Assembly (NCBI RefSeq): GCF_011397635.1
Contig: NC_064771.1
Span: 17,733,379 to 17,797,378, forward strand
Direction: 5' to 3'
Length of the DNA stretch: 64,000 bases
Source of the DNA: Epinephelus fuscoguttatus
Lineage: Eukaryota; Chordata; Actinopteri; Perciformes; Serranidae
A program made the position numbers and the translations under genes. The notes beneath the pieces were generated by a model that saw nothing but the letters and a program-made list of their open reading frames with translations, searched no databases and was not told the origin of the DNA. Positions 32,103 to 42,405 of this stretch are shown one piece after another (the stretch's first letter is position 1; each line of letters starts with the position of its first letter).

Positions 32103-32255
32103 ATTGTTGTTGCCATGTTAGCCTTGCAATAGTCTGGCGGCCTGTCCACAGTGTACCCCACTTCTCGCCCACTGTCAGCGAGGATAGGCTCCAGCAAAAC
32201 CATGACCCCTAACAGGATAAGCAACTTTGGAAAATGAAAGAATGAATAAATGTTG
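32103..32255 (+). repeat. LINE-type 3' tail repeat, copy 2
   Basis: GTCTGGCGGCCTGTCCACAG, then GATAGGCTCCAGCAAAACC and a GAAAGAATGAATAAA end, match copy 1 at 19080-19200. It is truncated on its left. Confidence 0.75.
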
Positions 32256-32580
32256 TGTTAATGCCATTGTAGTTGTTTATAAAGTGCTGCCGATGTGTAT
32301 GTTATATATCACACTAGAGGCCAACACTGTGATGTTACATGTCACACCCGTCACACCTCTTTTGCTTCTACAATGCCGGCATGCTAATCACATACTAGAG
32401 CAGCATGATGCCGCTGTTGTTTGGTTCTGTGTAAAAAGGGCTACAATGAGAGCATGCTAGAGCGCTAATGGGCATGGAGAAGTGGAGTGCACATGAGGAG
32501 CATTAGAGTGTTTGTATATTCAAACCAACAGCGACCAGAGCTTCCAAAATGGCTGAAGTCAGTCATTTTCAATGAGAGTT

Positions 32581-32616
32581 GGGTGACTTGGGCGACTTGG
32601 GCGACTTGGGCGACGT
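32581..32616. repeat. 9-bp tandem repeat (GGGCGACTT)4
   Basis: Four adjoining 9-base units (one with GGGTGACTT, one with GGGCGACGT) in a GC-rich patch. Because the period is a multiple of three, the plus-strand frame reads Thr-Trp-Ala repeats. Confidence 0.85.
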
Positions 32617-32803
32617 GGTCGTCAGCCGCGCGTCTTGGGCGACCAAAGCAACTGGAGTGGTCCGGAGGAGAGTTGAAACTCGTTAAACTTTACGGTAATG
32701 AGTTCTGACGCGGTTCGGCGACAACCAATCGGAATGCTGACGTGCTTCGGTCCCAGTGAACAAGCCATGTAACTTTGGTTCCTACAGCACACTTCTTCCG
32801 ACA

Positions 32804-33004
32804 ATGGATATCGAGAAGTTTATTACTTACGTTTGTGCCCACACAGTCCTTTATTACGTTGCTCTTGCACCAGCCGACGAAATTCACCGTGCTGATCACA
32901 GCGCTGGAGGATTTCATGCACCCAAACCCGACGGTGATGGTGTCTACGAGAGCACAAGATGGCAGCAGCACCCATCACAGCAGCAATATCATCTTCCATG
33001 TTGA
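32804..33004 (+). pseudogene. possible MADF-like fragment of a Harbinger-type element
   Basis: The ATG at 32804 opens MDIEKFITYVCAHTVLYY, which resembles the start of MADF/Myb-SANT-like proteins that accompany PIF/Harbinger transposases in fish. The similarity stops after about 20 residues and the frame closes at 33004 (66 residues). No nuclease gene follows. It may be a broken element including the GC-rich repeat just upstream. The assignment is weak. Confidence 0.22.
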
Positions 33005-33009
33005 GTCGA

Positions 33010-33770
33010 TACGATTTTGGGGGGTAAGCATAACTTTCTTTCTTTTTGCTATTTATTATTATTGTTCATTAGCTCAGGTGATTATTTGATTATTAAAATT
33101 ATTATAAAAGTTTTTTGTGTGTGAGTTGGGGGGTTGTGGGGCACACCAGGGGAAGCTTGCCCAGGGCCCTGAATCTGATAGATCTGGCACTGGGCTGCAG
33201 AGTGTTTGACGGCAAGTAATACTGGTGGTGACTCCCAGCTTTAAATCCATCACTTAGGACTGCTTTGAGGAAAGAAAAATAAATAAATACTCATATGCAA
33301 AGACTGCAGAAAACAGACCTCATTAGTTTGCTAGATTTAATCTTAGCTGGCCATTACTAAAAAATGCATGTGCTAGCACTGCACATTCATTATGAAAATG
33401 GACATTAGTAGGCCTGTGAAACTGTTTAAGACTCAATGGAGCGGAAATGTTTCTTACTGCAGATGTTTTGGCCGGTTGCTTCAGCTGTAAACAGGTGTCT
33501 GTTACGCCATTGAAAAAATGTCCAAAAAATATAATGCATGAAATTTCACATAGGGAGAGACATGCTGACTCAATTTATCCTGCTGATCATTCAGTGCTGC
33601 TGAGTCATATTAATGAATATGTCACTAGGCTATATGCATTACATGCATATGTTGGAGAGTAGACTAAAACAATCCAGACTTTAATGAGCCCTCAATATTC
33701 AGACAGGATAAATGTTGACATCATCTAAAGAATGAAGGTACATCCATAAGTCGTTGGTCCTTCATCTGTT
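33010..33770. other. noncoding, nothing recognised
   Basis: It includes a short teleost-repeat-like piece (CCAGGGCCCTGAATCTGATA near 33160). Nothing else stands out. Confidence 0.35.
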
Positions 33771-33779
33771 CTTCTAATG

Positions 33780-34286
33780 CTGCCTTAGTGGGATTCAGAC
33801 GGAAACATACGGAATGTGCGTAAAGAGCCGCTTATGCTGGACGCAAAATGCTCTGCCCACCGGGCGCCGTCGCGTTTGCTGCCTGCGTTCCTCTCCAAGG
33901 ATGATAAGGCGCATGGATGCACTCGTCCCAGACCTCGTTCCCTAAATGTGATAATACTAACATCATTTTCCTCCAACGACCCTTAATCTGATCTCTTGTT
34001 TTTTCCCCCCCTCCGTCTCCCCGTGTGTGTGAATGTGTGTGTGTGTCTGTGTGTGGATTGTGTTCATCTTTTAACCTGCCATCACTGACTGTAGCCCCCC
34101 GCGTTGCGTTGGCGCTGCGGAATAGCCTACAAGAACAAGAGCCAGCTTACAGCCGTGGAAACAAGCGAATCAATTTAGGGGAAGAGGAAAAAAGGAGAGA
34201 CAGCGAGGTTGGAAAACTGGCGATCGGGAGAAAGGGACGAGGAGAGAAAACCATCGACCTCACGCCGCAGCCGCCGAAATATTACG
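33780..34286 (+). promoter_or_regulatory. lrrc4b: probable lrrc4b promoter and first untranslated exon
   Basis: A CpG-containing, GC-richer block ends in a good donor, ATTACG|GTACGT (exon end 34286), with no coding frame of note. The next strong plus-strand acceptor upstream of the lrrc4b coding sequence is at 38220, so I infer that this is a 5' UTR exon. The transcription start is unknown, and other noncoding exons may lie in between. Confidence 0.4.
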
Positions 34287-37200
34287 GTACGTGTATGTTG
34301 GGTTGTACAGGTAGAAGGGACTGAAATGGCCGGCGTAATTATTGCATATGTTACCTAATCTGCACCGATGCTGGAATCAGTCACGAGACGACAAAGATTG
34401 GATGATGAAACGCGCAAAGGTCGCACAGATTCATTATAACTCGAGTAAATAATTAATACCAGCAAAAGATCCAGTCGATGTCAGTGGAATAAAGCTGTGG
34501 TGGTGCTTGCAAATGTATTGAAATAACATGGATTCTTATGTAAGCCTGTGCGTTTCACATGTTCACACATATAATTTTGGAGGGGAGAAAAGGGAGAAAA
34601 GGAAAATAGTGAGCCTATGGATTGTTTTTTTTTGGGTGCAGTCATGTTGTCATTACCCTGAAGAGAGAATGGATGCAAGCCATTTTGTAATGCAGCATGT
34701 GCAGAATTAGGCCTATTCAGAATTTCAATTGCGTTCCGAGAAGGTGCGCCGTAGTGAGCGCAGCTGCATAGATGAATAAGGCCATTCTGTTGAATTGTAG
34801 GAGATATTATGCTAGAGGCTATATGATGAGGAGAGATCGCAGATTAGAGGTTGCGACTGCAGGAGAAAAATGGTGAGGTTGTGCCTTTTTTTTTTAAATC
34901 CACGAGTTGATATCAGAAAATTTGGGGAATATATAAATCATCAGCTGAAAGTTTAAAATATTTGGCATGAACCTGCATTTTTATTCCTCCCTTTAAAGGC
35001 GCTGGTTGTTACCATACTGGTGAAATGCGTCCCATCCTACCCCTGATTCCCACGTCCTGAATCAATCTAGTGTTGTCATAGTTACAGCAGATGATGTTGG
35101 CCCTGCTGCACCTGTGTCGCTTTGTGTTCATTCGAGACCATCTGTAAATACATGAGGTCTAATTGGGCCTTGTGTAGGCACACAGGAAGCATCCCACAAA
35201 CCCCAGAGCCTCTGTGTTTATTGAAAACAACACCACGATTTTTGCCTCTTCATAAACCTTAATGACTCTGTTGTGGAGAGCATGGGCATTGATACAATCA
35301 GGCGCTTACAATGATGTGATTGGTTTGTAGCAATTGGTCAGCAGCTTGCAGCTAATTTGTCTTTTCACGACTGAGCGCTTTCTCAGGCCTGATCGAATAA
35401 TCAATATCTACATGGTTGCAATCTGCTCTTGACATGGAAAAACGGCTAAGATCAGGAAAGAGAAATACCTTTGAGTGAAATTGGATGGAGGAAACGACAA
35501 CAACAACAATGCAGTCTGGATGTCTCAACCATGTCATAAAGCTAAAGGAAACACATTTTGCACAAGGATGAGGATGAAGGCCTCTGGCGAAGAGGAATTG
35601 GCCCCTCAGATGAGTCAAGGTGTAATGATCTAAAAATAAAGACCGTCATCGGTGTGTGCTGTTGTTCTTGTGGAGAACTCGAAGATGGGGAGGTCAAGGC
35701 AACAGGCGTCCTGCTGGCAGATTCAAGGTCTTTCCCTCCATCCAATTTTACTCTGTGTGGTGTTTTACATAGATTGTTTTTACTGTCTCCCCCATAGTGA
35801 CTTTTGCCACCAAATGCAGAGACAAAACATCAATTTATTCAATAGACTTTTTGTTCTTATTCAATATTATATTAAGGAAAAATCAAACAACTTATTACTG
35901 ACAGCTTCCCAAGGCTTGTGTCTAATGGGAAATGCATCTTTTCTGTATTGATGCAATGAAAGAAAGACCATTGCAATATTTTTAGACCTATATGAGAACA
36001 TATTTTTGCTGAATACAACTGCCCAAACTCTATATTTGTGCATTTCAAGAGTGGTAGAAGTGGCAGGAGAAATTAAGAAATGGCACTCTTCAATCACATT
36101 CACCTGCTGTTATCTACAAAACAGCCCCATTGGAATTAAAAAAAGAAAAAGCACCACTTTACCAGTGTATATAATGCTCCAGTGTATGAAAAACAAATTG
36201 TGTTATGAGAGCTCTGGTGTGATCAATTCTTTGACCAGCTAATGATGTTGTGTTTTGATGCTAACATGAATCATTTTTCCGTTGAGCTAAAAACATTGTA
36301 GCTATCAAACCGTCACTCTGGATCACACACAAATCTGACGTCTGGGGGAGACATTTTATTTTTTCAACTCACAGTCAGATTATTGGAATGCATAATTACC
36401 TGCTGGATGGGGATGAGAAGGAGAGTCTTCAAGGAGGGACAGCGGTGTAAAGAACACCATAATGAGGAGTGCAGCAAAAGGGGCTAGGTTCATGAATCTA
36501 CATTTTGTGATTGGAGATGGTGTTGTTTCTCTGTGGCAGTTACAGTTAGGGTGGCTGTAGATATGGATGTGTGAATATCTGTGTGTGCCGGAGAGAGAGA
36601 GAAAGTCTGTGGGATGTGCAGAGCATCTAAAATGTCTATTTTTAGCACACACTCCCTTATGAGCTTTCTTAATAGCTGCTTTAAGAGTTCTCAGAGCTGT
36701 GTTTTTAATAAAGACTGATGTTGACCTAATCCTCAGACCTTGTAGATATTAAGATTCATGACAAATCTGCTCCCTCTGTTGTGACATTGAAGGCCAAGGT
36801 TGAACTATGTGCTTTCTCAGGTCTCCCTGCACTTATGCAAATATATGTTTTCATACGTATTCAGTTTCGATTCCTCTCGACAGAGGCGTCAAGACTGTTG
36901 ATTTTACATGCGGTGTAACACCGGATGCTGTGATGGGAATCATCTTTAAGTCAAATATAAGTTGATTTTGTCACCACAAAGGTGCTGTTGATCAGTTTTG
37001 AACAGCAAATGTTCATCAGGCTCAGCTAAACACAGTAATGTGGAATAGGGCACTGGACAGTAAAAACACAAGATGGTGAGTGAGCAGGTTGCCACAGCAA
37101 CCGTGTTTCTAGGAGCGCATGCATCGTCGCTGCATAGGAGAGGAGATGCTAAGGACTGCCATGGAGCCTTTTTTTTAAAAAAAAGAAAATAACCTGTTTA

Positions 37201-38220
37201 TTAGAGAGTACAAACGTTAGGAGAATGTATCCAAGATGTCAGATATCAATAATGGTAACACAGTGGTGATATAAGTGACACGTAACAGAGCTCGTCTCAT
37301 TTGTTTTCAACAGACAGCACAGGCTTGTGACTGCGAGAGTCACAGTGTCGAACATAACGTGCTTGAGAAAACAATGAACACTTTCTTTCTGGTCTAATCA
37401 TTTAAAGGGAAACTGCCCAACCTTTTCTAAATTTAGTGAGTCTGCTGATGCTTGCAGCCATTTCTGTGCGACACCAACCACATACACACAGTTACACATT
37501 TAAAAGCCCTAAAAGTATTTTTGTACCATCTTTTATTTTTCCTTGATCACAATCTAGTTGTTATTTTCATGTTTGGTTCATCAACTTTAGTGGCTGGGGA
37601 TCTTGTTTGACTGTGCGTTGCTTATTGTGCACAGCATTTGCACTGCAGTAACATTTTAGAAGTCGAAAATCATTCCTTCATATCTTAATTGCTAAATTAC
37701 TGCTGCTGCCTTGTGATGGATTGCGTGAATGCCTGCATTAACCTTAGGTCCGCATGAATCCCGGCAGCAGTTGTAATTGCATTCAACAACTTGGCATACT
37801 TTTAAATGTGAGATTCTACTTCTGTCAGTATGCATCTGACTTAGAAGCGTACCAGTATCGTAAAGTATACGACGAGACTAATGGCTCTGCTGCAGCACTT
37901 GTGACCCAGCTTGAGGTTTTAGGGTTTTGTGGCCATTTCAGCCCATGACCCAGATGTTAAGTTCAACCTATGAAGAAAATGGCAGCTGACTCACCAGTTA
38001 GGCTACAGGCCACAATTTGAGAGCCACCTCCTAAGAAAGAGAAAAAAAGCCTGACCCAGCTTGTCATACACTCTGGCGACAGGGCATTGTAATATTTTAA
38101 GATTTAAATTCAGTTCTGGGAATACATGCATGTATGTGCTAGGCTAATATCTTAAAGCTACTGCACTGTGCACTTACTTGACCTCCTTCCTCTCTCTCCT
38201 TTTCTCTCTTCCCCCTACAG
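34287..38220 (+). other. inferred lrrc4b 5' UTR intron
   Basis: About 3.9 kb with no coding block. A near-consensus X-box GTTGCCACAGCAAC lies at 37088-37101, and a T8A8-like palindrome near 37171. If the first-exon inference is wrong, this is simply upstream intergenic DNA. Confidence 0.4.
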
Positions 38221-38597
38221 TGAGAAGCAACAGCCTCAACAGAGACAACACATTCAAGAGCGAACCCTCCCCCAAATTTCACTTCTGTTCTAATAATTGT
38301 CATGGGAACAAAAAAATACAGAGTTCCCTAAAATGACTTGTTGAAAAGAACAAGGTGTTTGATAGTCAAAGAAGCATGAGCAAAGTAAAATAAGAATATA
38401 TTAATAATAAATAGAGTATTTAATATAACATTACACTTTTTCCCCTCACCATTTTTAAAGCGACTGCTTGAAGGAGGAAAAAAAAACCCCAGAATAAGAG
38501 CATAAAATATGAACATCAAGAGAAGCACTTAATTCCCCCTGTTTGGAGGTGACTTATCAACATCATAGCAATAGGGGTGGGTCATGACTCAGTTGCC
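38221..38597 (+). promoter_or_regulatory. lrrc4b: lrrc4b 5' leader with several uORFs
   Basis: It follows the pyrimidine-rich acceptor TTCCCCCTACAG at 38220 and runs without an obvious further splice to the start codon. It contains short upstream frames starting at 38301, 38334, 38374 and 38511 (2 to 9 codons), and one at 38584-38616 that overlaps the main ATG out of frame. Such a leader would be expected to restrain translation. Confidence 0.5.
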
Positions 38598-38840
38598 ATG
38601 CGTGTTGTCATGGTGACCAGCCCCTGTACCCCTTCCCCCCTCCTCTGGTTGGTCCAGCTTTTGTTGTGGTTTCACAACCATGGACCTCAGCTGACAGAGG
38701 CAGCACCCCCTTGCCCCACTCCCTGTACCTGCTCCAATCAGGCGAGCCGTGTCATCTGTACAAGGAAGAGTTTAGATCAAGTCCCAGACAGTATTTCAGA
38801 GAACACAAGATACCTCAATCTACAAGAGAACACAATTCAG
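38598..38840 (+). CDS. lrrc4b: lrrc4b coding exon, N-terminal
   Basis: 81 codons covering the signal peptide and the LRRNT cap, ending ...NTIQ at the donor CAG|GTAAAT in phase 0. The splice restores [20 protein letters not shown] as in the family. Without splicing the frame stops at 38867, so the 115-base intron is required. Confidence 0.9.
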
Positions 38841-40950
38841 GTAAATGTGGCTTCACCTACAAACTGACCATGAATTCAGAGTGAATTAATAAATGTTGAC
38901 AGCAGTAATTCTGATGTTGCTACAACATGCTTCCGTGTTTTTGTTTCCACACCAGGTGATCAAGTCTGACACATTTAAGCACCTGCGGCATTTGGAAATC
39001 CTCCAGCTCTCCAAGAACCACATCCGGCAAATCGAGGTGGGAGCTTTCAATGGCCTTCCCAACCTCAACACTCTGGAGCTTTTTGACAACCGCCTAACAG
39101 TGGTGCCGTCGCAAGCCTTTGAGTACCTCAGCAAGCTAAGGGAACTATGGCTACGAAACAACCCCATCGAGACACTGCCGGCGTTTGCCTTTCACCGTGT
39201 TCCCTCTTTACGCCGTCTCGATCTGGGGGAACTCAGGAAGCTGGATTTCATCTCAGAGGCTGCCTTCGAAGGTCTGGTCAACTTGCGCTTCTTGAATCTT
39301 GGCATGTGTGGCTTGAAGGACATCCCTAACCTCACCCCACTAGTTCGACTAGAGGAGTTGGAGCTGTCGGGGAACCAGCTGGGAATAGTCAGGCCCGGAT
39401 CCTTTCAAGGCCTTGTATCACTTCGCAAGCTGTGGTTGATGCACTCCAGGGTGTCGGTCATTGAACGCAATGCTTTTGATGACCTCAAAAACTTGGAGGA
39501 GCTCAACCTTTCCCACAATTCCCTGCATTCTCTGCCCCATGACCTCTTCACCCCTTTGCATCAGTTGGAGAGGGTACATCTCAACCACAACCCTTGGGTG
39601 TGCAACTGTGATGTGCTGTGGCTCAGCTGGTGGCTGAAGGAAACAGTTCCCAGCAACACCACATGTTGTGCTCGATGCCATGCGCCCCCAGGTCTAAAAG
39701 GCAAATACATAGGGGAGTTAGACCAGAGCCACTTTACCTGCTATGCCCCAGTGATCGTTGAGCCGCCCACTGACCTCAATGTCACTGAGGGCATGGCCGC
39801 TGAGCTGAAATGTCGTACTGGAACCTCGATGACCTCTGTAAATTGGTTCACTCCGAATGGTACTCTGATGACCCACGGATCATACCGAGTTAGGATCTCA
39901 GTGCTTCATGACGGAACACTGAACTTCACAAACGTGACCGTGCAGGACACCGGGCAGTACACCTGCATGGTAACCAACTCCGCTGGAAACACCACTGCGA
40001 CCGCCGTGCTCAATGTGTCTGCTTCAGACCCCAGCAACAGCTACAGCTATTTCACCACTGTCACTGTGGAAACAGTGGAGACAGTGAGAGGAGACGAAGA
40101 GAACTCAGCAAGACAGTATATTAATGAGACCTTCATAGATTTCCCTAATCCTACTGTTCAGAGAGGGGTGTTAGAAGGCCGACCTGGCATCACTATATCG
40201 CCTTCTCTCTCCTCTCTTTCCTCACTGTCCCCACGAGCCAACAGAGCTAATGAAAATGCAGTGACTGTGTCCATAATGGATGTAACTAACATTCCAGGTC
40301 TGGATGATGTAATGAAAACAACTAAGATCATCATCGGTTGCTTCGTGGCCATTACCTTTATGGCAGCTGTAATGTTGGTGGTCTTCTATAAACTCCGGAA
40401 GCAACACCAGCTGCACAAGCACCACGGCCCTGCCAGAGCCATCGAGATTGTCAATGTGGAAGATGAGATTGGAGCCGGGGCCGGGAGTGGCATCTCAGGT
40501 GGTTCAACAATCAACTCTGGCAGCGGAGAAGGAACCCTAAAGATACATCATCCAGAGATAGTCAACCTTCCCAACATTGGCCGTACAGATACTCTCAACC
40601 ATTACTACAAGACCCATCATTTCAACAACAACGTGATGGGTCTTAGTTTTGGCTCCGAGGGGATGGGACCAGGAGGGATGCTCAATAGCAAGAACCAGCA
40701 AGGCCAGGATATCCCCATCTCCTGTACCTCAGTCCCAATCTCTACATCTAATTTGCTCTCCTCATCAGGCAATGGCACCAACATCAACCCCTGTTCTATG
40801 TCCCCACCGCTGCCGATGTCTCTCCCCATGCCTACCATGGGCTTACATGGATCGATCAAGGGTTTCATGGGCCAAAACCAGAATCCCCAAATGGAGCCTC
40901 TTCTCTTCAAGGGGAGCTCGAAGGAAAACGTCCAAGAAACTCAGATCTAA
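38598..40950 (+). CDS. lrrc4b: leucine-rich repeat-containing protein 4B (netrin-G ligand 3)
   Basis: A postsynaptic type I adhesion protein; mammalian NGL-3 binds LAR-family receptor phosphatases and PSD-95. Two exons (38598-38840, 38956-40950) give 745 residues; human LRRC4B has 713. Order: signal peptide (1 to about 34), LRRNT with C39/C43/C45/C54, about nine LRRs, LRRCT from NPWVCNCD (C297, C299), Ig C2 domain (C367 to C418, DTGQYTC), a Ser/Thr-rich stem, one membrane segment (about 539-560, [20 protein letters not shown]), and a cytoplasmic tail ending ETQI, a PDZ ligand. [18 protein letters not shown] and [22 protein letters not shown] fit LRRC4B better than LRRC4 or LRRC4C. The tail is richer in Gly/Ser/Met and longer than I recall for human. 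The start at 38598 is the first in-frame ATG; the next, at 38610, has a stronger context. Confidence 0.93.
38956..40950 (+). CDS. lrrc4b: lrrc4b coding exon, main body
   Basis: The acceptor TTTTGTTTCCACACCAG ends at 38955. The exon holds the LRRs, LRRCT, Ig domain, membrane segment and tail, with a TAA stop at 40948. The open frame extends left into the intron to 38893, but those 21 codons are intronic. Confidence 0.95.
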   Translation: MIKSDTFKHLRHLEILQLSKNHIRQIEVGAFNGLPNLNTLELFDNRLTVVPSQAFEYLSKLRELWLRNNPIETLPAFAFHRVPSLRRLDLGELRKLDFISEAAFEGLVNLRFLNLGMCGLKDIPNLTPLVRLEELELSGNQLGIVRPGSFQGLVSLRKLWLMHSRVSVIERNAFDDLKNLEELNLSHNSLHSLPHDLFTPLHQLERVHLNHNPWVCNCDVLWLSWWLKETVPSNTTCCARCHAPPGLKGKYIGELDQSHFTCYAPVIVEPPTDLNVTEGMAAELKCRTGTSMTSVNWFTPNGTLMTHGSYRVRISVLHDGTLNFTNVTVQDTGQYTCMVTNSAGNTTATAVLNVSASDPSNSYSYFTTVTVETVETVRGDEENSARQYINETFIDFPNPTVQRGVLEGRPGITISPSLSSLSSLSPRANRANENAVTVSIMDVTNIPGLDDVMKTTKIIIGCFVAITFMAAVMLVVFYKLRKQHQLHKHHGPARAIEIVNVEDEIGAGAGSGISGGSTINSGSGEGTLKIHHPEIVNLPNIGRTDTLNHYYKTHHFNNNVMGLSFGSEGMGPGGMLNSKNQQGQDIPISCTSVPISTSNLLSSSGNGTNINPCSMSPPLPMSLPMPTMGLHGSIKGFMGQNQNPQMEPLLFKGSSKENVQETQI

Positions 40951-42405
40951 AAACAAAAGGCGAGAGTATAGAGAGAGAGTGAGCAAGAGTCGGAGACAGA
41001 GAGGGGATTGATGTTGGGTTTATGCGTGGAATGATTAGACACTAGAGTGCATTGACATTACACCAGGAGAGAGGATAGACTGACACGGCAATACACAAAC
41101 ACATAGACTTATCCGTGACAGTGTACTGAGCCAAGGATTACCACAATGGGCCACTTGTATTTGTAGTAACGATCATGGCCATGGAGATCAAGGAATGGAC
41201 ATTGCTACAATGTAAATCTGTGCCAAAGCAAATGTTTTTTGCAGTTTCTACAAGCTGTGTTCTCATAGGGAAAAACTAGCCTTTCAGAGTAATCAGTCCC
41301 CAAATCGTTGTTGGCCGGCAGAGATGAAAGACATGCACAGCACTTACCACACTGAAGATCGGAGATATTACAGAACAAAAATCCAAGAGACATTTTTCTT
41401 CCACACAAAACACAAGCCACACTCTCTCTCAAGTGACTCAATAGACTCCCTCAAGGTGACAATTATGTAGGCATAAATAGATGGACAAAAAGGTACAGTG
41501 CAGTACAGACTACTGTGAAAAATCCACAAATTATATAAATATATTTTCATTTAAATATGTATCATTGCAGACTCCGATGCAGAGATATTTTGGGGTGGAT
41601 GTATAAGCTGGTATAGTTTGTTTCTTTGTGAATAATCAGGGGCGGCGATGGTGGAGGTTGGTTATGATACATGTTTTAAGTTTGGCTACTTCTCAGAAAC
41701 ATAAGGGCTCAATTGCAACACTCATTGTGAATCTTTGAATTGGCTTTGTGACATGAAGTCCATTTAGGTTGTAGAACAGTAAATGCAGATCTCTGTTTGA
41801 CAAACTTTTTTCTGTTGCTTCAGTAATAATCATGACAAACTTTTGTGTTCTGAGAGTGTATTATGTATTTTGTAAAAGCCAGCTACTTGGTATTTGAATC
41901 GACAATTCTGATACTTAAATGCCAGCATCAAATAATGGTTTAAAAACGATGTTCCACAAACAAGGAAAGGTGATCCAATGCAAAGACCTGTATGGGTGAA
42001 ATAAAGTGTTGACAATGTGTTATTTGAATCAGATCAGTAGCCAGATATTTGCTTTTAGACAGGAATTTGATATGACCTCCTTGCTCATGGTTACCATAAT
42101 CATGCCATAAAATGCTGTCACAAGGATGATTAGACATCTATCTGCAGCAGCATTCAAGAAGGGATTAAACATCCATCTTAGGATGATTGGAATGAATGGA
42201 AATGTACAGTATATTAATAATAATAATGTCTGGTTGTATGACAATTGTAAGATCCACATTTTTACAGTGTAACTTTCATATGTTAAATGCCATTTACGCT
42301 TCTTGCGTTTCAACTATGTATTTCTTTATTTTTGTTAGTTTGATATAATGTGTACAGTTGTCTAGCCATGTATCATTACGTGTGAAATAAATCAATCATA
42401 TATTG
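40951..42405 (+). other. lrrc4b: lrrc4b 3' UTR
   Basis: AU-rich unique sequence after the stop. An AATAAA at 42386-42391 (GAAATAAATC) is a suitable polyadenylation signal. The end of the transcript is inferred. Confidence 0.6.

Noticed and set aside
38577-38597. Seven extra N-terminal codons for lrrc4b
   Set aside because: They open with GTG, not ATG; the first in-frame ATG is at 38598.
38893-38955. Alternative lrrc4b start inside the short intron
   Set aside because: It would lose the signal peptide and LRRNT cap, which the preceding exon supplies through perfect splice sites. A cryptic alternative product is not excluded but is unsupported.
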